Of a stretch of 47,034 nucleotides of DNA, positions 33,063 through 41,189 are shown one piece after another; position 1 is the first letter of the stretch, and the number at the start of each line of letters is the position of its first letter. The position numbers and the translations under genes were made by a program. Under the pieces are notes generated by a model. The model did not search any database. It was not told the DNA's origin and saw only the letters and a program-made list of their open reading frames with translations. The DNA is from JBKJZO01 sp046715235 (GTDB lineage Bacteria > Actinomycetota > Actinomycetes > BP-191): contig JBKJZO010000167.1 of the NCBI GenBank assembly GCA_046715235.1, positions 1 through 47,034 of the forward strand, written 5' to 3'.

Positions 33063-33413
33063 ATGCCGTCGTACACCGTCAACAAAAAGGCCGTCGCCCA
33101 CGCGAAACGGCTGATCGACGCGCATCAGTACGTCGTCGAGAGCGCGTGGGGCGACGTCCAACCGAGTGCCGACGACGAGAACACGTTTCTCGAGTCGCAC
33201 TCATGGGATGAGTTCGGCGAATGGCACCTGGGCCTGATCGATGGGGCAAGTGATGACACGAAGTCGAGGTACGGGTTCGTCTACGGCGACTTCCATCGGG
33301 TTCATCGCAGCGCGCTGATTGCCTGTCAGCTCCGAGCGGCGGAGTACAGCCACAAGGACGTCGAGCTGGCCGCGCACAAGTTGTTGCAGCAGCTCGACAA
33401 CAAGCGCGCCTGA
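33063..33413 (+). CDS. Conserved hypothetical protein
   Basis: 116-residue soluble protein, unrecognised. Features: a basic N-terminal helix (VNKKAVAHAKRLIDAHQYVV), a central acidic and Trp-rich part (HSWDEFGEWHLGLID), and a C-terminal amphipathic helix (DVELAAHKLLQQLDNKR). Similar short proteins are frequent in actinobacteria, in my recollection, but no function is known. It lies 37 nt after the VOC gene on the same strand and could be co-transcribed. Confidence 0.65.
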   Translation: MPSYTVNKKAVAHAKRLIDAHQYVVESAWGDVQPSADDENTFLESHSWDEFGEWHLGLIDGASDDTKSRYGFVYGDFHRVHRSALIACQLRAAEYSHKDVELAAHKLLQQLDNKRA

Positions 33414-33425
33414 GCCGCGCCTGTC

Positions 33426-34214
33426 CTAGCGCGCGAGCAGGTCGATGCGCGCTAGTTCATGCCCGGAGAGACTGAAGCCCCAGATGTCGGCGTTCGCCTT
33501 GATGCGCTCGGGGTTCGACGACTTCGGGATGACGACCACGTCGTGCTCGACGTGCCAGCGAAGCACGACTTGCGCGGGCGTCACGTTGTGGGCTGCGGCG
33601 ATCTCGGTGAGCACCGGGTCGTTCAGGCGGCTCGCACGAAACGGGCTGTAACCCTCGAGCGCCACGCCGCGGCCACGGCTGTGCGCAAGGCGCGCGGCGT
33701 CGTACAGCCACGGGCTCCACTTGATCTGATTGACCTCCGGCGCCTCGCCGGTCGCCTCGACCAGTACGTCGATCTGCCGCGGGCTGTAGTTGCTCACGCC
33801 GACCGCGCCGGTCTGGCCCACGTCGCGCAGGGCGAGCATCTCGCGCCACGTGTCGACGAGCGGGTCCTCGCCGTTCGGCCAGTGCACGAGCCACAGGTCG
33901 AGTGCGTCGATTCCCAATAGCCGCAGGCTCTGCTCGATCATCGCCGCCGCAACGTGCCTGTCCTCCGGGCGGAGTTTCGACGTGATGAAGACCTCGTCGC
34001 GGGGGACGCCGCTGTCGCGCAGAGCGCGACCCACCTGCTCCTCATTGCCGTACGCCGTCGCCGTATCGATGTGGCGGTAGCCGACGGCAAGCGCATCGCG
34101 CACTGACTGGTATGCCGCCTCGCCGTGCAGCTGCCACGTGCCGAAGCCGAGAACCGGAATCGCGCCGCCACCGGCCAGCAGGACGCGGCGCGTCGATGTC
34201 TCGTCTTTGGTCAT
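33426..34214 (-). CDS. Aldo/keto reductase
   Basis: NADPH-dependent carbonyl reductase of 262 residues, close to the DkgA/DkgB type. The catalytic tetrad is visible: Asp in DTATAYGNE with the Tyr, Lys in ITSKLRPED and His in LWLVHWPNGED. NADPH-binding residues lie in VVIPKSSNPERIKANADI. Start at 34214 gives MTKDETSTRRVLLAGG; the longer upstream frame has no such signature. It probably detoxifies small aldehydes or ketones. It converges on the gene at 33063, with 12 nt between stops. Confidence 0.92.
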   Translation of the reverse strand: MTKDETSTRRVLLAGGGAIPVLGFGTWQLHGEAAYQSVRDALAVGYRHIDTATAYGNEEQVGRALRDSGVPRDEVFITSKLRPEDRHVAAAMIEQSLRLLGIDALDLWLVHWPNGEDPLVDTWREMLALRDVGQTGAVGVSNYSPRQIDVLVEATGEAPEVNQIKWSPWLYDAARLAHSRGRGVALEGYSPFRASRLNDPVLTEIAAAHNVTPAQVVLRWHVEHDVVVIPKSSNPERIKANADIWGFSLSGHELARIDLLAR

Positions 34215-34334
34215 GCCGCCGATCAAAGCATCCCGACGGACACTTCGGTCAAATGAGACAGTTCGCAGGGACCGGTGATATGGCGGCGCAGCCGCCGGCC
34301 GGAGGAGTCGACATTGTGACCGCGACGATCGAGC

Positions 34335-34571
34335 GAGTGGATCGTCGGTGACGCGTCCGAGGTCGTCGTGATCGACGCGGCTCGCGACGCGCGCGCAATA
34401 GCAACGGCGGTCGGCGTACGCCGGGTGCTGGCGATCGTCTGCACGCATGCGCATCAAGACCACATCAACGTGGCCGAGCGGCACACCCCTGGCAACACGC
34501 CCGGGAGCGTTTGCCTCCACGCGCCAGAACTTGGACTGCTCTTCTGCCGCGCGCGGCTGGTGACGCTCTAA
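34335..34571 (+). pseudogene. Internally deleted metallo-beta-lactamase-fold hydrolase
   Basis: The frame from 34335 reads EWIVGDASEVVVIDAARDA, then IVCTHAHQDHINVA, the metal-binding HxHxDH motif of the fold. It jumps without the usual 60 or so residues to ERHTPGNTPGSVCLHAPELG, the next conserved block (GHTPGSVCL in intact members, here with His changed to Asn). It then runs to a stop after about ten more residues. Both parts are in one frame, so an in-frame internal deletion plus loss of the N-terminus and C-terminus is likely. No ribosome site. Confidence 0.68.
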
Positions 34572-34695
34572 GGGCCTTAGTCCGATCTAAGGCCCCCGGC
34601 TCACAGGCGTCGGCAAGAGATAAGGCATTGTCCCGATGTGGCGGGGCTCCTCAGACGCGCAATGTCAACGGCGTCGGACAAGCGAAGGAGCCGAA

Positions 34696-34863
34696 ATGTT
34701 CACCACGCCGGAGATCGTCAACGCCGAGATCGCCTACCGCACCGAGCGCGCGAAGGAGCTCTACGGGCCGCGCAAGGCCAAGGCCGTCCGCGCGGAGCGC
34801 CGGCCGGCGCGTCGATTCGCCCGCCTCAGCCACCTCCGTCAGCGCGTCGCGTCGCACGCCTGA
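34696..34863 (+). CDS. Small basic protein, unknown
   Basis: 55 residues starting MFTTPEIVNAEIAYRTER, very rich in Arg, Lys and Ala in its second half and ending RQRVASHA. Predicted mostly helical with a positive face; it could bind nucleic acid or membranes. Ribosome site AAGGAG is seven bases before the ATG. It is followed 46 nt later by another small gene. No family recognised. Confidence 0.55.
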   Translation: MFTTPEIVNAEIAYRTERAKELYGPRKAKAVRAERRPARRFARLSHLRQRVASHA

Positions 34864-34909
34864 GCACCTGGGCCATAACAGCCACGCCTGAGCCGAGAAG
34901 GAGCCCACC

Positions 34910-35086
34910 ATGTTCCACGTCTTCTGCCCACAGCACGGCTCCGATGTTGTCCTCGGAAACCGCGCGATCCGCGGCCTGGTCAACACCGACCTCGGGATCA
35001 TCGTCGTCCTCGAGTGCACCTGCGGCGAGCGGATCGCCACGGTGACCGGCCGCAAGGCGCGGGCCCTGACCGCAGCTGCCGCATAA
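34910..35086 (+). CDS. Small putative zinc-binding protein
   Basis: 58 residues starting MFHVFCPQHGSDVVLG. Cys6 and His9 near the N-terminus, plus Cys36 and Cys38 in LECTCGERI, form a plausible four-ligand zinc site. The ribosome site AAGGAG lies six bases before the ATG. Tandem with the small basic protein upstream and 30 nt before the LuxR-type regulator. Unknown function. Confidence 0.6.
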   Translation: MFHVFCPQHGSDVVLGNRAIRGLVNTDLGIIVVLECTCGERIATVTGRKARALTAAAA

Positions 35087-35115
35087 ACGGGTCCACAGTG
35101 TCGCTCCCAGCCGTA

Positions 35116-38094
35116 ATGATGGGCGCCATGGCGCCCGAAGCGACGGCCAGTGGTCCTCTGGTCGGTCGAGCCACGGAGCTCGGCCGACTGTCGAGTCTCG
35201 TTGGCGTTGCCTCGGGCGAGCCCCCGGGAGCGGTTCTGCTGGCCGGCGACGCGGGGGTCGGCAAGACCCGGCTGCTGGCCGAACTGCGCGACCAGGCGCG
35301 CGCGGCGGGCTGGCGGGTGCTCGTCGGTCACTGTTTCGACTTCGGTGACAGCGCGCAGCCCTACCTGCCGTTCAGCGAGGTGTTCGGGCGTCTCGCTGAT
35401 GAGGCGCCGCAGCTGGCCGCGTCCCTTGTCGACTCCTATCCGCAGATCGCGCGGCTGATGCCTGGCCGGCGCGTCCTCACCGGAGCTGACGACGTACCGG
35501 CGACCGGCATGCAGCGCTCCGATCTGTTCGAGGTCGTACGCGCGGCCCTCGACGAGCTGAGCCGGGAGGGGCCGCTGCTCGTCGTCATAGAAGACGTGCA
35601 CTGGGCCGACCAGTCGACCCGGGAGATGCTCAGTTTCTTGTTCACCCGGCGCTTCGCCGAACGCGTCGCGATCGTGGCGTCGTATCGCAGCGACGACCTG
35701 CACCGCCGCCACCCGTTGCGCGCCGCGGCCGCCGAGTGGGCGCGCGTTCCGGGGGTCAGCCGGATACAGCTCATGCCGCTGGCGGACGCCGACATCCGCG
35801 CGCTCGTCCTGGCGCTCCACCCGGCGCCGCTGCGCGAGATGGATGTACGCCGGATCGTCGAGCGCGCGGAGGGCAACGCCTTCTTCACGGAAGAGCTTGT
35901 GGCCGCGTCCGGACTCGACGGCGGCGCCCTGCCGACTGACCTCGCCGACCTGCTGCTGCTGCGCATCGACCAGCTCGACGACACCGCGCGGCTGACGATC
36001 CGTGCGGCGTCCGTGGCGGGCCGGCGCGTGTCCCACGCGTTGTTGGCCCGCGTCGCCGGCATCGACGACGGCGCACTCGAGCGCGCGATCCGCGCGGCGG
36101 TCGAGGGCAACGTGCTGGTGACTGTCGGCGCGGCCGGCTACGCGTTCCGGCACGCGCTGCTGGCCGAGGCGGTGTACGACGACCTGCTGCCCGGCGAACG
36201 GGTCAGGCTGCACGGTGTCTACGCGTCGGCGTTCGCCGCCCGCGACGTGGAGGGCACCGCAGCCGAGCTCGCCCGGCATGCGCGGCTGGCAAACGACCTC
36301 CCGACGGCGATGCGCGCGAGCATCCAGGCCGGTGACGAGGCGATGTCGCTTGCCGGCCCCGACGAGGCGGCGCACCACTACGAGACGGCGCTCGAACTGC
36401 TGACCGACAGCGAAACCGTTTCGGCCGGCGCGGGTGACATCGACGTCATAGATCTCGTGATCAGAGCGAGCATGGCCACCAACGCCGCCGGGCATCCTTA
36501 CCGCGCTGTGGCCCTCGTGCAGGACCAGCTCGACGTGCTGCCCCGTGACGCTGACCCGCGCGATCGGGCGCGGTTGCTCGTCGCCTACGCCCAGGCGGCG
36601 TTCATGACCGACTCGCCGCTCGACGTACTCACTGCTACGACTGAAGCGCTGAGCCTCGTGCCGGCCCAGTCCGCCGACGCGCTGCGCGCCCGCGTGCTCG
36701 CCGTACACGCGCGCAGCAACGCCGACCACTACCGCGACGACGAGGCCGCGCGGTGGGCGGGTGACGCACTCGAACTCGCGCACAAACTCGAACTGCTTGA
36801 TGTCACCGCCGATGCCGCGACGACCCTCGCCCGCATCGAAGAACGCGCCGGCGATCCTGAGGTGTCGAAGCGCGCTCTGGAGCAAGCGGTCGAGGAGGCG
36901 CGGCGCGCCAGCGCTCCGGGCGCGGAGCTACGCAGCATGTCCAGCATCGGCGGTCTGCACTATGAGCTCGGCCGGCTCGACGAGGCCTTCACCGCCTTCG
37001 AGGCAGCCGCTGCCCGAGCGCGTGAGATGGGTCGCCCATGGGCGCCGTACGGCGTCGACGCGCGCATCCTCGCCGGGCAGGTCGCCTACGTGAAGGGCGA
37101 CTGGGACGCCGCGCTGCGCACCGTCGACGTGTCGGGCGAGTCACCGCCGGGATTGGCCGAGGCCGGTTTGGCGGCCGTAGGGGTGGCCGTTGCCGCAGGA
37201 CGCGGCGACGCGCGCGCGCTCGACCTGCTACCAGTGCTGCGCCCCTGGTGGCAGAGGGAGGGCCTGGTCGCCATCACGTCCGGCACGGCCGCCATCGACT
37301 TGTACGGCGACTTCGGCGATCTCGAGGCGGCGCAACGGGTTCACGACGACGTCGTGCAGTGCGTCAGCGAGCTGTGGGAGCTGCACAACTTTCAGGCGCG
37401 CATCCGCATGAGCGGCATCCTGCTCGGGCAGCTCGGCGCCGAGGCGGCTCGCTCCGGAGCGAAGGAGCGCGCGGATCTCGCGCGACGCGGCGACGAGTTG
37501 CGCGACGCGGCGCGCGCCGCCGAACCCGGCCGGGTGCGTGGCAAAAAACGTGGGCCCGAGGGCGAGGCGTGGCTGGCGCGGGTGGCCGCGGAGCACGCGC
37601 GGCTGCGGTGGCTCACCGGTGTCGACGCCCCGGATGAGAAGGAGTTGGTCGCCGCGTGGGAGCGTGCGGTCCTGGGATTCGAGGTCTACGGCCACGCTTT
37701 CGAGCTGGCGCGCTCACGGGCGCGACTCGCCGCCGTACTCAAGGCAGTCGGTCGTTCCGACGAGGCCGCGACATTGATCTCGCTCGTGCGCGCGACCGCG
37801 CGACGACTCGACGCGCAGCCGCTGCTGGCCGAACTGCAGTTGTTGACGGGCGCCTCGCCCGCGACGCCGTCGCGCCTCACTGAGGCGTTGACCGCTCGCG
37901 AGCACGAAGTCCTCTTGCTCGTTGCCCAAGGGAAAAGCAACCGCGAGATCGGCACCCAGCTCTACATCAGCGGCAAGACCGTCAGCGTGCACGTCTCCAA
38001 CATCCTGGCCAAGCTCGGCGCGACCTCGCGTACCGAAGCGGTAGCGCTGGCTCGGCGGCGCGGGCTGCTGACCGAAGAGGGCGCCTCCCGTTAG
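35116..38094 (+). CDS. Large ATP-binding LuxR-family transcriptional regulator (LAL type)
   Basis: 992-residue regulator. Near the N-terminus is an AAA-like ATPase: Walker A GDAGVGKT (residues 44-51) and Walker B LLVVIEDVHWAD. The middle 600 residues are tetratricopeptide-like helical repeats rich in Ala and Leu. The last 65 residues are a LuxR helix-turn-helix: LTAREHEVLLLVAQGKSNRE, then TVSVHVSNILAKLGATSRTEAV. Such LALs (MalT-like) activate transcription when ligand and ATP bind. Start is uncertain among ATGs at 35116, 35119 and 35128; none has a clear ribosome site. Targets are unknown. Confidence 0.88.
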   Translation: MMGAMAPEATASGPLVGRATELGRLSSLVGVASGEPPGAVLLAGDAGVGKTRLLAELRDQARAAGWRVLVGHCFDFGDSAQPYLPFSEVFGRLADEAPQLAASLVDSYPQIARLMPGRRVLTGADDVPATGMQRSDLFEVVRAALDELSREGPLLVVIEDVHWADQSTREMLSFLFTRRFAERVAIVASYRSDDLHRRHPLRAAAAEWARVPGVSRIQLMPLADADIRALVLALHPAPLREMDVRRIVERAEGNAFFTEELVAASGLDGGALPTDLADLLLLRIDQLDDTARLTIRAASVAGRRVSHALLARVAGIDDGALERAIRAAVEGNVLVTVGAAGYAFRHALLAEAVYDDLLPGERVRLHGVYASAFAARDVEGTAAELARHARLANDLPTAMRASIQAGDEAMSLAGPDEAAHHYETALELLTDSETVSAGAGDIDVIDLVIRASMATNAAGHPYRAVALVQDQLDVLPRDADPRDRARLLVAYAQAAFMTDSPLDVLTATTEALSLVPAQSADALRARVLAVHARSNADHYRDDEAARWAGDALELAHKLELLDVTADAATTLARIEERAGDPEVSKRALEQAVEEARRASAPGAELRSMSSIGGLHYELGRLDEAFTAFEAAAARAREMGRPWAPYGVDARILAGQVAYVKGDWDAALRTVDVSGESPPGLAEAGLAAVGVAVAAGRGDARALDLLPVLRPWWQREGLVAITSGTAAIDLYGDFGDLEAAQRVHDDVVQCVSELWELHNFQARIRMSGILLGQLGAEAARSGAKERADLARRGDELRDAARAAEPGRVRGKKRGPEGEAWLARVAAEHARLRWLTGVDAPDEKELVAAWERAVLGFEVYGHAFELARSRARLAAVLKAVGRSDEAATLISLVRATARRLDAQPLLAELQLLTGASPATPSRLTEALTAREHEVLLLVAQGKSNREIGTQLYISGKTVSVHVSNILAKLGATSRTEAVALARRRGLLTEEGASR

Positions 38095-38102
38095 CCTGGC
38101 TC

Positions 38103-38885
38103 GTGCCCTACTCCGGCGGTCCGCCCACGCTGCAGGATGCCGCGCCGTTCCGTCGCAGCATGCGAGGCACCCGGCTTATCGGCGTCGCCATCGTGCTGTT
38201 CGGCCTCGGCGTCGTCGCGGCCGGCCTCTACTCGGGGCTCTTCGGCCCCAAGCCGCACGAGGACGGGCGACTCGCCATCGCGGTCGTCGAGTCCGTCGGC
38301 GGTGGTCGCCAGCCGCCAACTGTCTCTGTTCCCGCACCCGACGGTGGCCGCGCGATCGTCGAGCTGCGTGACCCGGCTCGCAGCTACGAGCTGGGCGGTC
38401 CGGTCACCGTCCGCGTCGACACGGGCGACCCCGCCGTGGTCTACGACGCGAACGGGGGACGTTCGAACGAGTGGCTCGCCCTAGTCGGGGCCGGGCTCGT
38501 GCTCATGCTGTTCGGCCGGTACGTCGGACGCGCGGCTCGCAAGCATCAGCGCCGGGTGCTTGCCGCGATCGATCGCGGCCTGTCGGCGTACGACGTCACT
38601 GCTCGTCGGCGTCCGGTGCAGGGTGCGCAGGGACGCATCACGCCGTGGGCCGCCGACGTGTGGCAGGGCGGCGAGAGCGTCGGCAGTCTGCTGCTCGGCC
38701 CCAATGCGAAGGCGCTGCCGACGGGCGATCCGGTGCCGGCGCGGGTCTGGGTGAGCGAGGACGAAGACAGCATCGCGATCCTCGACACCGGCTCCGCTTT
38801 GGTGTGGCAACGCGACCCCGTGCGCAACATGCTGGGCTGGCTCGCCGCGGAGAAGATCCGTCTAAATCGACGCATCTCGCCCTGA
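38103..38885 (+). CDS. Membrane protein, DUF3592-like
   Basis: 260-residue protein with two membrane segments, about residues 23-44 (LIGVAIVLFGLGVVAAGLYSGL) and 123-141 (EWLALVGAGLVLMLFGRYV). Between them is a small extracytoplasmic beta domain (GRLAIAVVESVGGGRQPPTVSV). After the second segment a cytoplasmic part of about 115 residues follows. The two-helix layout with an intervening beta domain recalls DUF3592. GTG start at 38103, only 8 nt after the regulator's stop, so co-transcription is likely. Confidence 0.65.
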   Translation: MPYSGGPPTLQDAAPFRRSMRGTRLIGVAIVLFGLGVVAAGLYSGLFGPKPHEDGRLAIAVVESVGGGRQPPTVSVPAPDGGRAIVELRDPARSYELGGPVTVRVDTGDPAVVYDANGGRSNEWLALVGAGLVLMLFGRYVGRAARKHQRRVLAAIDRGLSAYDVTARRRPVQGAQGRITPWAADVWQGGESVGSLLLGPNAKALPTGDPVPARVWVSEDEDSIAILDTGSALVWQRDPVRNMLGWLAAEKIRLNRRISP

Positions 38886-39022
38886 TCCACAGGGTGTGGA
38901 CAAGCTTGGGGACGGGTAGTCGGTTCTGTCGCTGTTGTCAAGAGTTCACCGGAAATACTTCGGTTGGATCGTTCACCGTTGATCCAATTGGCGGTGTGGG
39001 CAAGATCGACCTCTGCCGACGT

Positions 39023-39067
39023 ATGGGGGGGATGGCGGGGACTGGCCGCCGGAGAGCACCCCCCCAT
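39023..39067. repeat. Nested hairpins upstream of tRNA-Ser(GCT)
   Basis: Perfect outer arms ATGGGGGGG (39023-39031) and CCCCCCCAT (39059-39067) enclose an inner stem GGCGG/CCGCC (39034-39038 with 39046-39050). The gap 38886-39142 otherwise shows only a short palindrome TTGGATC-N10-GATCCAA (38964-38987). It may be a promoter-proximal structure of the tRNA operon or a terminator for the upstream genes. Confidence 0.45.
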
Positions 39068-39142
39068 CTCCTTTGCCGCCGTACCCGGGCCCCCGTATCA
39101 TCGGCGCGGGCCGAGCGGCCTCGTTTGCTTGTCAGGCTCCAG

Positions 39143-39236
39143 GGAGGCTTCGCCTAGTCCGGTCTATGGCGCCGCACTGCTAATGCGGTTTGGGGCTTCA
39201 ACCCCATCCCGGGTTCAAATCCCGGAGCCTCCGCCA
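39143..39236 (+). tRNA. tRNA-Ser(GCT)
   Basis: Acceptor stem GGAGGCT/AGCCTCC pairs fully, discriminator G then an encoded CCA. Anticodon loop CTGCTAA gives anticodon GCT. The long variable arm of a serine tRNA is present and the T loop reads GTTCAAATC. tRNA-Arg follows after one base. Confidence 0.94.
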
Positions 39237-39237
39237 A

Positions 39238-39313
39238 GCGCTCGTAGCTCAACGGATAGAGCATCTGACTACGGATCAGAAGGTTGGGGGTTCGAGTCCC
39301 TCCGAGCGCACCA
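39238..39313 (+). tRNA. tRNA-Arg(ACG)
   Basis: Acceptor stem GCGCTCG/CGAGCGC, D arm GCTC...GAGC, anticodon loop CTACGGA with anticodon ACG, T loop GTTCGAGTC, discriminator A and an encoded CCA. Probably co-transcribed with tRNA-Ser(GCT). Confidence 0.95.
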
Positions 39314-39328
39314 CATGCAATAACCGCA

Positions 39329-39350
39329 GGTCAGCCGACCGGGGCTGGCC
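39329..39350 (+). terminator. Hairpin after the tRNA pair
   Basis: Eight-base stem, GGTCAGCC pairing with GGCTGGCC (one G-U in RNA), loop of six, 16 nt after tRNA-Arg. No T-run follows. Confidence 0.35.
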
Positions 39351-39448
39351 GGCGTGCGATCGGCACCAGCGCAGACACCTTGCGTCGTTCGGGCGAAACG
39401 TCTCCGGACGCCGGGCTACGCTCGCGCGTGCGACTGAGCGTGTTGCCG

Positions 39449-39835
39449 TTACACGTGCTCGATGCGCAGCCGCGCGCCCGAGGCGTTGGCGATCGCCCGA
39501 ATGTGCCCGTCGTTCGATGTGACCACGGCATCGCGACGCCGGGTTGCGCCCTCGACGACGGTCACATCGACGATGTCGTCGTGAGATGCCTTTCCTGCGA
39601 GTACGCCGACTCGGCGCGCCTGCTCCTCGCTCATCTCCTCGACCTCGCACAACGCGAGAAGCCGAGACAGGCTCGCCTGCCGGCCGCCGCCGCGCCATGC
39701 CTCGGCCAGCACTGGCGCAGGCACGATCGGGCCGACCTCCTCGGCAAGGAAGCCGGCATGCAATGCCCACATCGCCCGGTCATTGCGCGCGGCAGCGACC
39801 AGTGCACCCGTGTCATAGGTGACGCCGCCCATCAT
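39449..39835 (-). CDS. PIN-domain toxin (VapC-like)
   Basis: 128-residue PIN-domain protein, predicted Mg-dependent RNase. Acidic site residues: Asp8 (TYDTGAL), Glu45 (VLAEAWRGG), Asp90 (HDDIVDVTVVEGA) and Asp109 (SNDGHI). It is the second gene of a toxin-antitoxin pair: its ATG overlaps the antitoxin stop by 4 nt. Length and order match VapBC-like modules. It lies directly beside the tRNA genes, and VapC toxins often cut tRNA or rRNA, but the target is unknown. Confidence 0.85.
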   Translation of the reverse strand: MMGGVTYDTGALVAAARNDRAMWALHAGFLAEEVGPIVPAPVLAEAWRGGGRQASLSRLLALCEVEEMSEEQARRVGVLAGKASHDDIVDVTVVEGATRRRDAVVTSNDGHIRAIANASGARLRIEHV

Positions 39836-40098
39836 GCCGAGCGGCGGGTCGAACGGGCCTTGGTCCGGCCCAGCGCTGAGCGCGCACGCGCAAGCCCCGC
39901 TGCGAGTTCTTCGGGAGTGAGCGGTCCGTGCTCCTTCTCCCAGGAAGCGAGCCCGCGCCGCCCGGCCTCGAGTCGCAACCTCTGCGCGGCCGTCTCCGCC
40001 AGCCACCCGCTGAAGGTGGTGCCGCCGTTCGCGGCGGCCTTGTCGATCGACTCGGCGAGCTCCGCTGGCAACGACACCGAACGCTTCTCGCGAGCCAT
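39832..40098 (-). CDS. Ribbon-helix-helix antitoxin
   Basis: 88-residue protein. The N-terminus MAREKRSVSLPAELAESIDK is a ribbon-helix-helix DNA-binding fold; the C-terminal half is a charged helical tail (WEKEHGPLTPEELAAGLARA) that would wrap around and block the toxin. Start at 40098 is chosen because it begins the RHH strand; the longer frame has no sense upstream. Overlaps the toxin start. Probably autoregulates its promoter in the roughly 100 nt before the divergent ArsR gene. Confidence 0.83.
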   Translation of the reverse strand: MAREKRSVSLPAELAESIDKAAANGGTTFSGWLAETAAQRLRLEAGRRGLASWEKEHGPLTPEELAAGLARARSALGRTKARSTRRSA

Positions 40099-40193
40099 GC
40101 CGGGAAAGTAGTACAGGCGGCAGGACAGGAGTGCCGCTGCCCTCGCGACAGGCGATCTGATCCGCCCTCTTGACGGGGCCACCCTGGCGGATA

Positions 40194-40217
40194 ACGTACA
40201 ACTATATGGTTGTACGT
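40194..40217. promoter_or_regulatory. Perfect operator palindrome over the ArsR start codon
   Basis: ACGTACAAC (40194-40202), six-base spacer TATATG, GTTGTACGT (40209-40217): perfect nine-base arms. The ATG of the ArsR gene (40206) lies inside the spacer and right arm. This is the expected size for an ArsR-family operator and points to autoregulation of a leaderless transcript. Confidence 0.72.
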
Positions 40218-40583
40218 CGTGGGGTCGCCGAGCGAGCCGCTGCCGATCGCAGCGATCGGTTGTTCCATGCGTTGGCCGACCCCACCCGCCGCGACATCGT
40301 GCGGGTGGTTCTCCAAAACGAGCTCTCGGTATCCGCGCTGGCCCAGCGCTACCCGATGAGCTTCGCCGCGGTGCAGAAACACGTGGCCGTACTGGAGTGT
40401 GCCGAGTTGGTCCACAAACGCCGTCAAGGCAGAGAACAACTGGTGCGGGGTGACATCGAGGCGCTGCGCACCGTCAACCGGCTGCTCGATCAATACGAAG
40501 CGGTCTGGCGCAGCCGCATCGATCAGATGGACGAGATCCTCGCCGAGAGCGAGACAGCGACGAACAAGGAGAAACACCGATGA
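40206..40583 (+). CDS. ArsR-family transcriptional repressor
   Basis: 125-residue winged-helix protein. LFHALADPTRRDIVRVVLQ is the family start, followed by helix-turn-helix MSFAAVQKHVAVLECAELVH and the wing KRRQGREQLVRGD. No metal-binding Cys motif (CxCxxC or similar) is present, so it is probably not a metal sensor. Such ArsR genes are commonly paired with an SRPBCC (AHSA1) gene, as here, with a 4-nt overlap. The palindrome over its start codon suggests autorepression. Confidence 0.88.
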   Translation: MVVRRGVAERAAADRSDRLFHALADPTRRDIVRVVLQNELSVSALAQRYPMSFAAVQKHVAVLECAELVHKRRQGREQLVRGDIEALRTVNRLLDQYEAVWRSRIDQMDEILAESETATNKEKHR

Positions 40584-41065
40584 CGCTTAAGGAAGTGGAG
40601 AAGGACCCCGCGACCCTCACCATGAAGGTGACGGCCGAGTTCAACGCCCCCCTCGAACGGGTGTGGCAGTTGTACGCCGACCCTCGCCAGCTCGAGCGCT
40701 GGTGGGGCCCGCCCACCTACCCCGCCACAGTCGTCGACCACGACCTCGTGCCCGGGGGGAACGTGACCTACTTCATGACGGGGCCAGAGGGCGACAAGCA
40801 CCACGGGTGGTGGCAAATCCTGGCGGTCGACGCGCCGCATTCCTTCGAAGCGCGGGACGGGTTCGCCGACGACAGCGGAGCTCCCAACCCCGACCTGCCG
40901 ACGATGACCATGCGGTTTGTGCTCTCCGAGGAGGACGGCGTCACGCAGGTGGTGACCACCACGACCTTCCCCAGCCTGGAGGCGATGGAGCAGCTGGTGA
41001 ACATGGGGATGGAGGAGGGCATGCGCGAAGCGATGGCCCAGATGGACGACGTCCTCGCCGCCTGA
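40580..41065 (+). CDS. SRPBCC (AHSA1-like) ligand-binding protein
   Basis: 161-residue START/Bet v1-like fold. AEFNAPLERVWQLYADPRQL and WWGPPTYPATVVDHDLVPGG are the family's hallmark first half; the C-terminal helix EQLVNMGMEEGMREAMAQMD closes the hydrophobic pocket. It likely binds a small hydrophobic ligand. Translationally coupled to the ArsR repressor (ATGA). Members named after Aha1 here do not imply an Hsp90 role. Confidence 0.88.
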   Translation: MTLKEVEKDPATLTMKVTAEFNAPLERVWQLYADPRQLERWWGPPTYPATVVDHDLVPGGNVTYFMTGPEGDKHHGWWQILAVDAPHSFEARDGFADDSGAPNPDLPTMTMRFVLSEEDGVTQVVTTTTFPSLEAMEQLVNMGMEEGMREAMAQMDDVLAA

Positions 41066-41146
41066 TCGCGCGCTTCCCCCCCGCCCACGGCAACCGTTTT
41101 CGCGAGAGGTTTACCGGCTGGTTCTGTGTACGTCGGCGGCGCGACA

Positions 41147-41184
41147 CCTCCCTGCGGTCTGCTTCGGCTGACTTAGCAGGGAGG
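41147..41184 (+). promoter_or_regulatory. Hairpin sequestering the ribosome site of the glycosyltransferase-like gene
   Basis: Perfect arms CCTCCCTGC (41147-41155) and GCAGGGAGG (41176-41184), loop of 20 nt. The right arm contains GGGAGG, the ribosome site for the GTG at 41190. Folding would hide it, so translation may be controlled by a ligand, protein or temperature. Confidence 0.55.
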
Positions 41185-41189
41185 CGCCC

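Noticed and set aside
34651..36885. 744-codon minus-strand open frame opposite the LAL regulator
   Set aside because: Antisense shadow, no recognisable domain, conflicts with clear Walker motifs on the plus strand.
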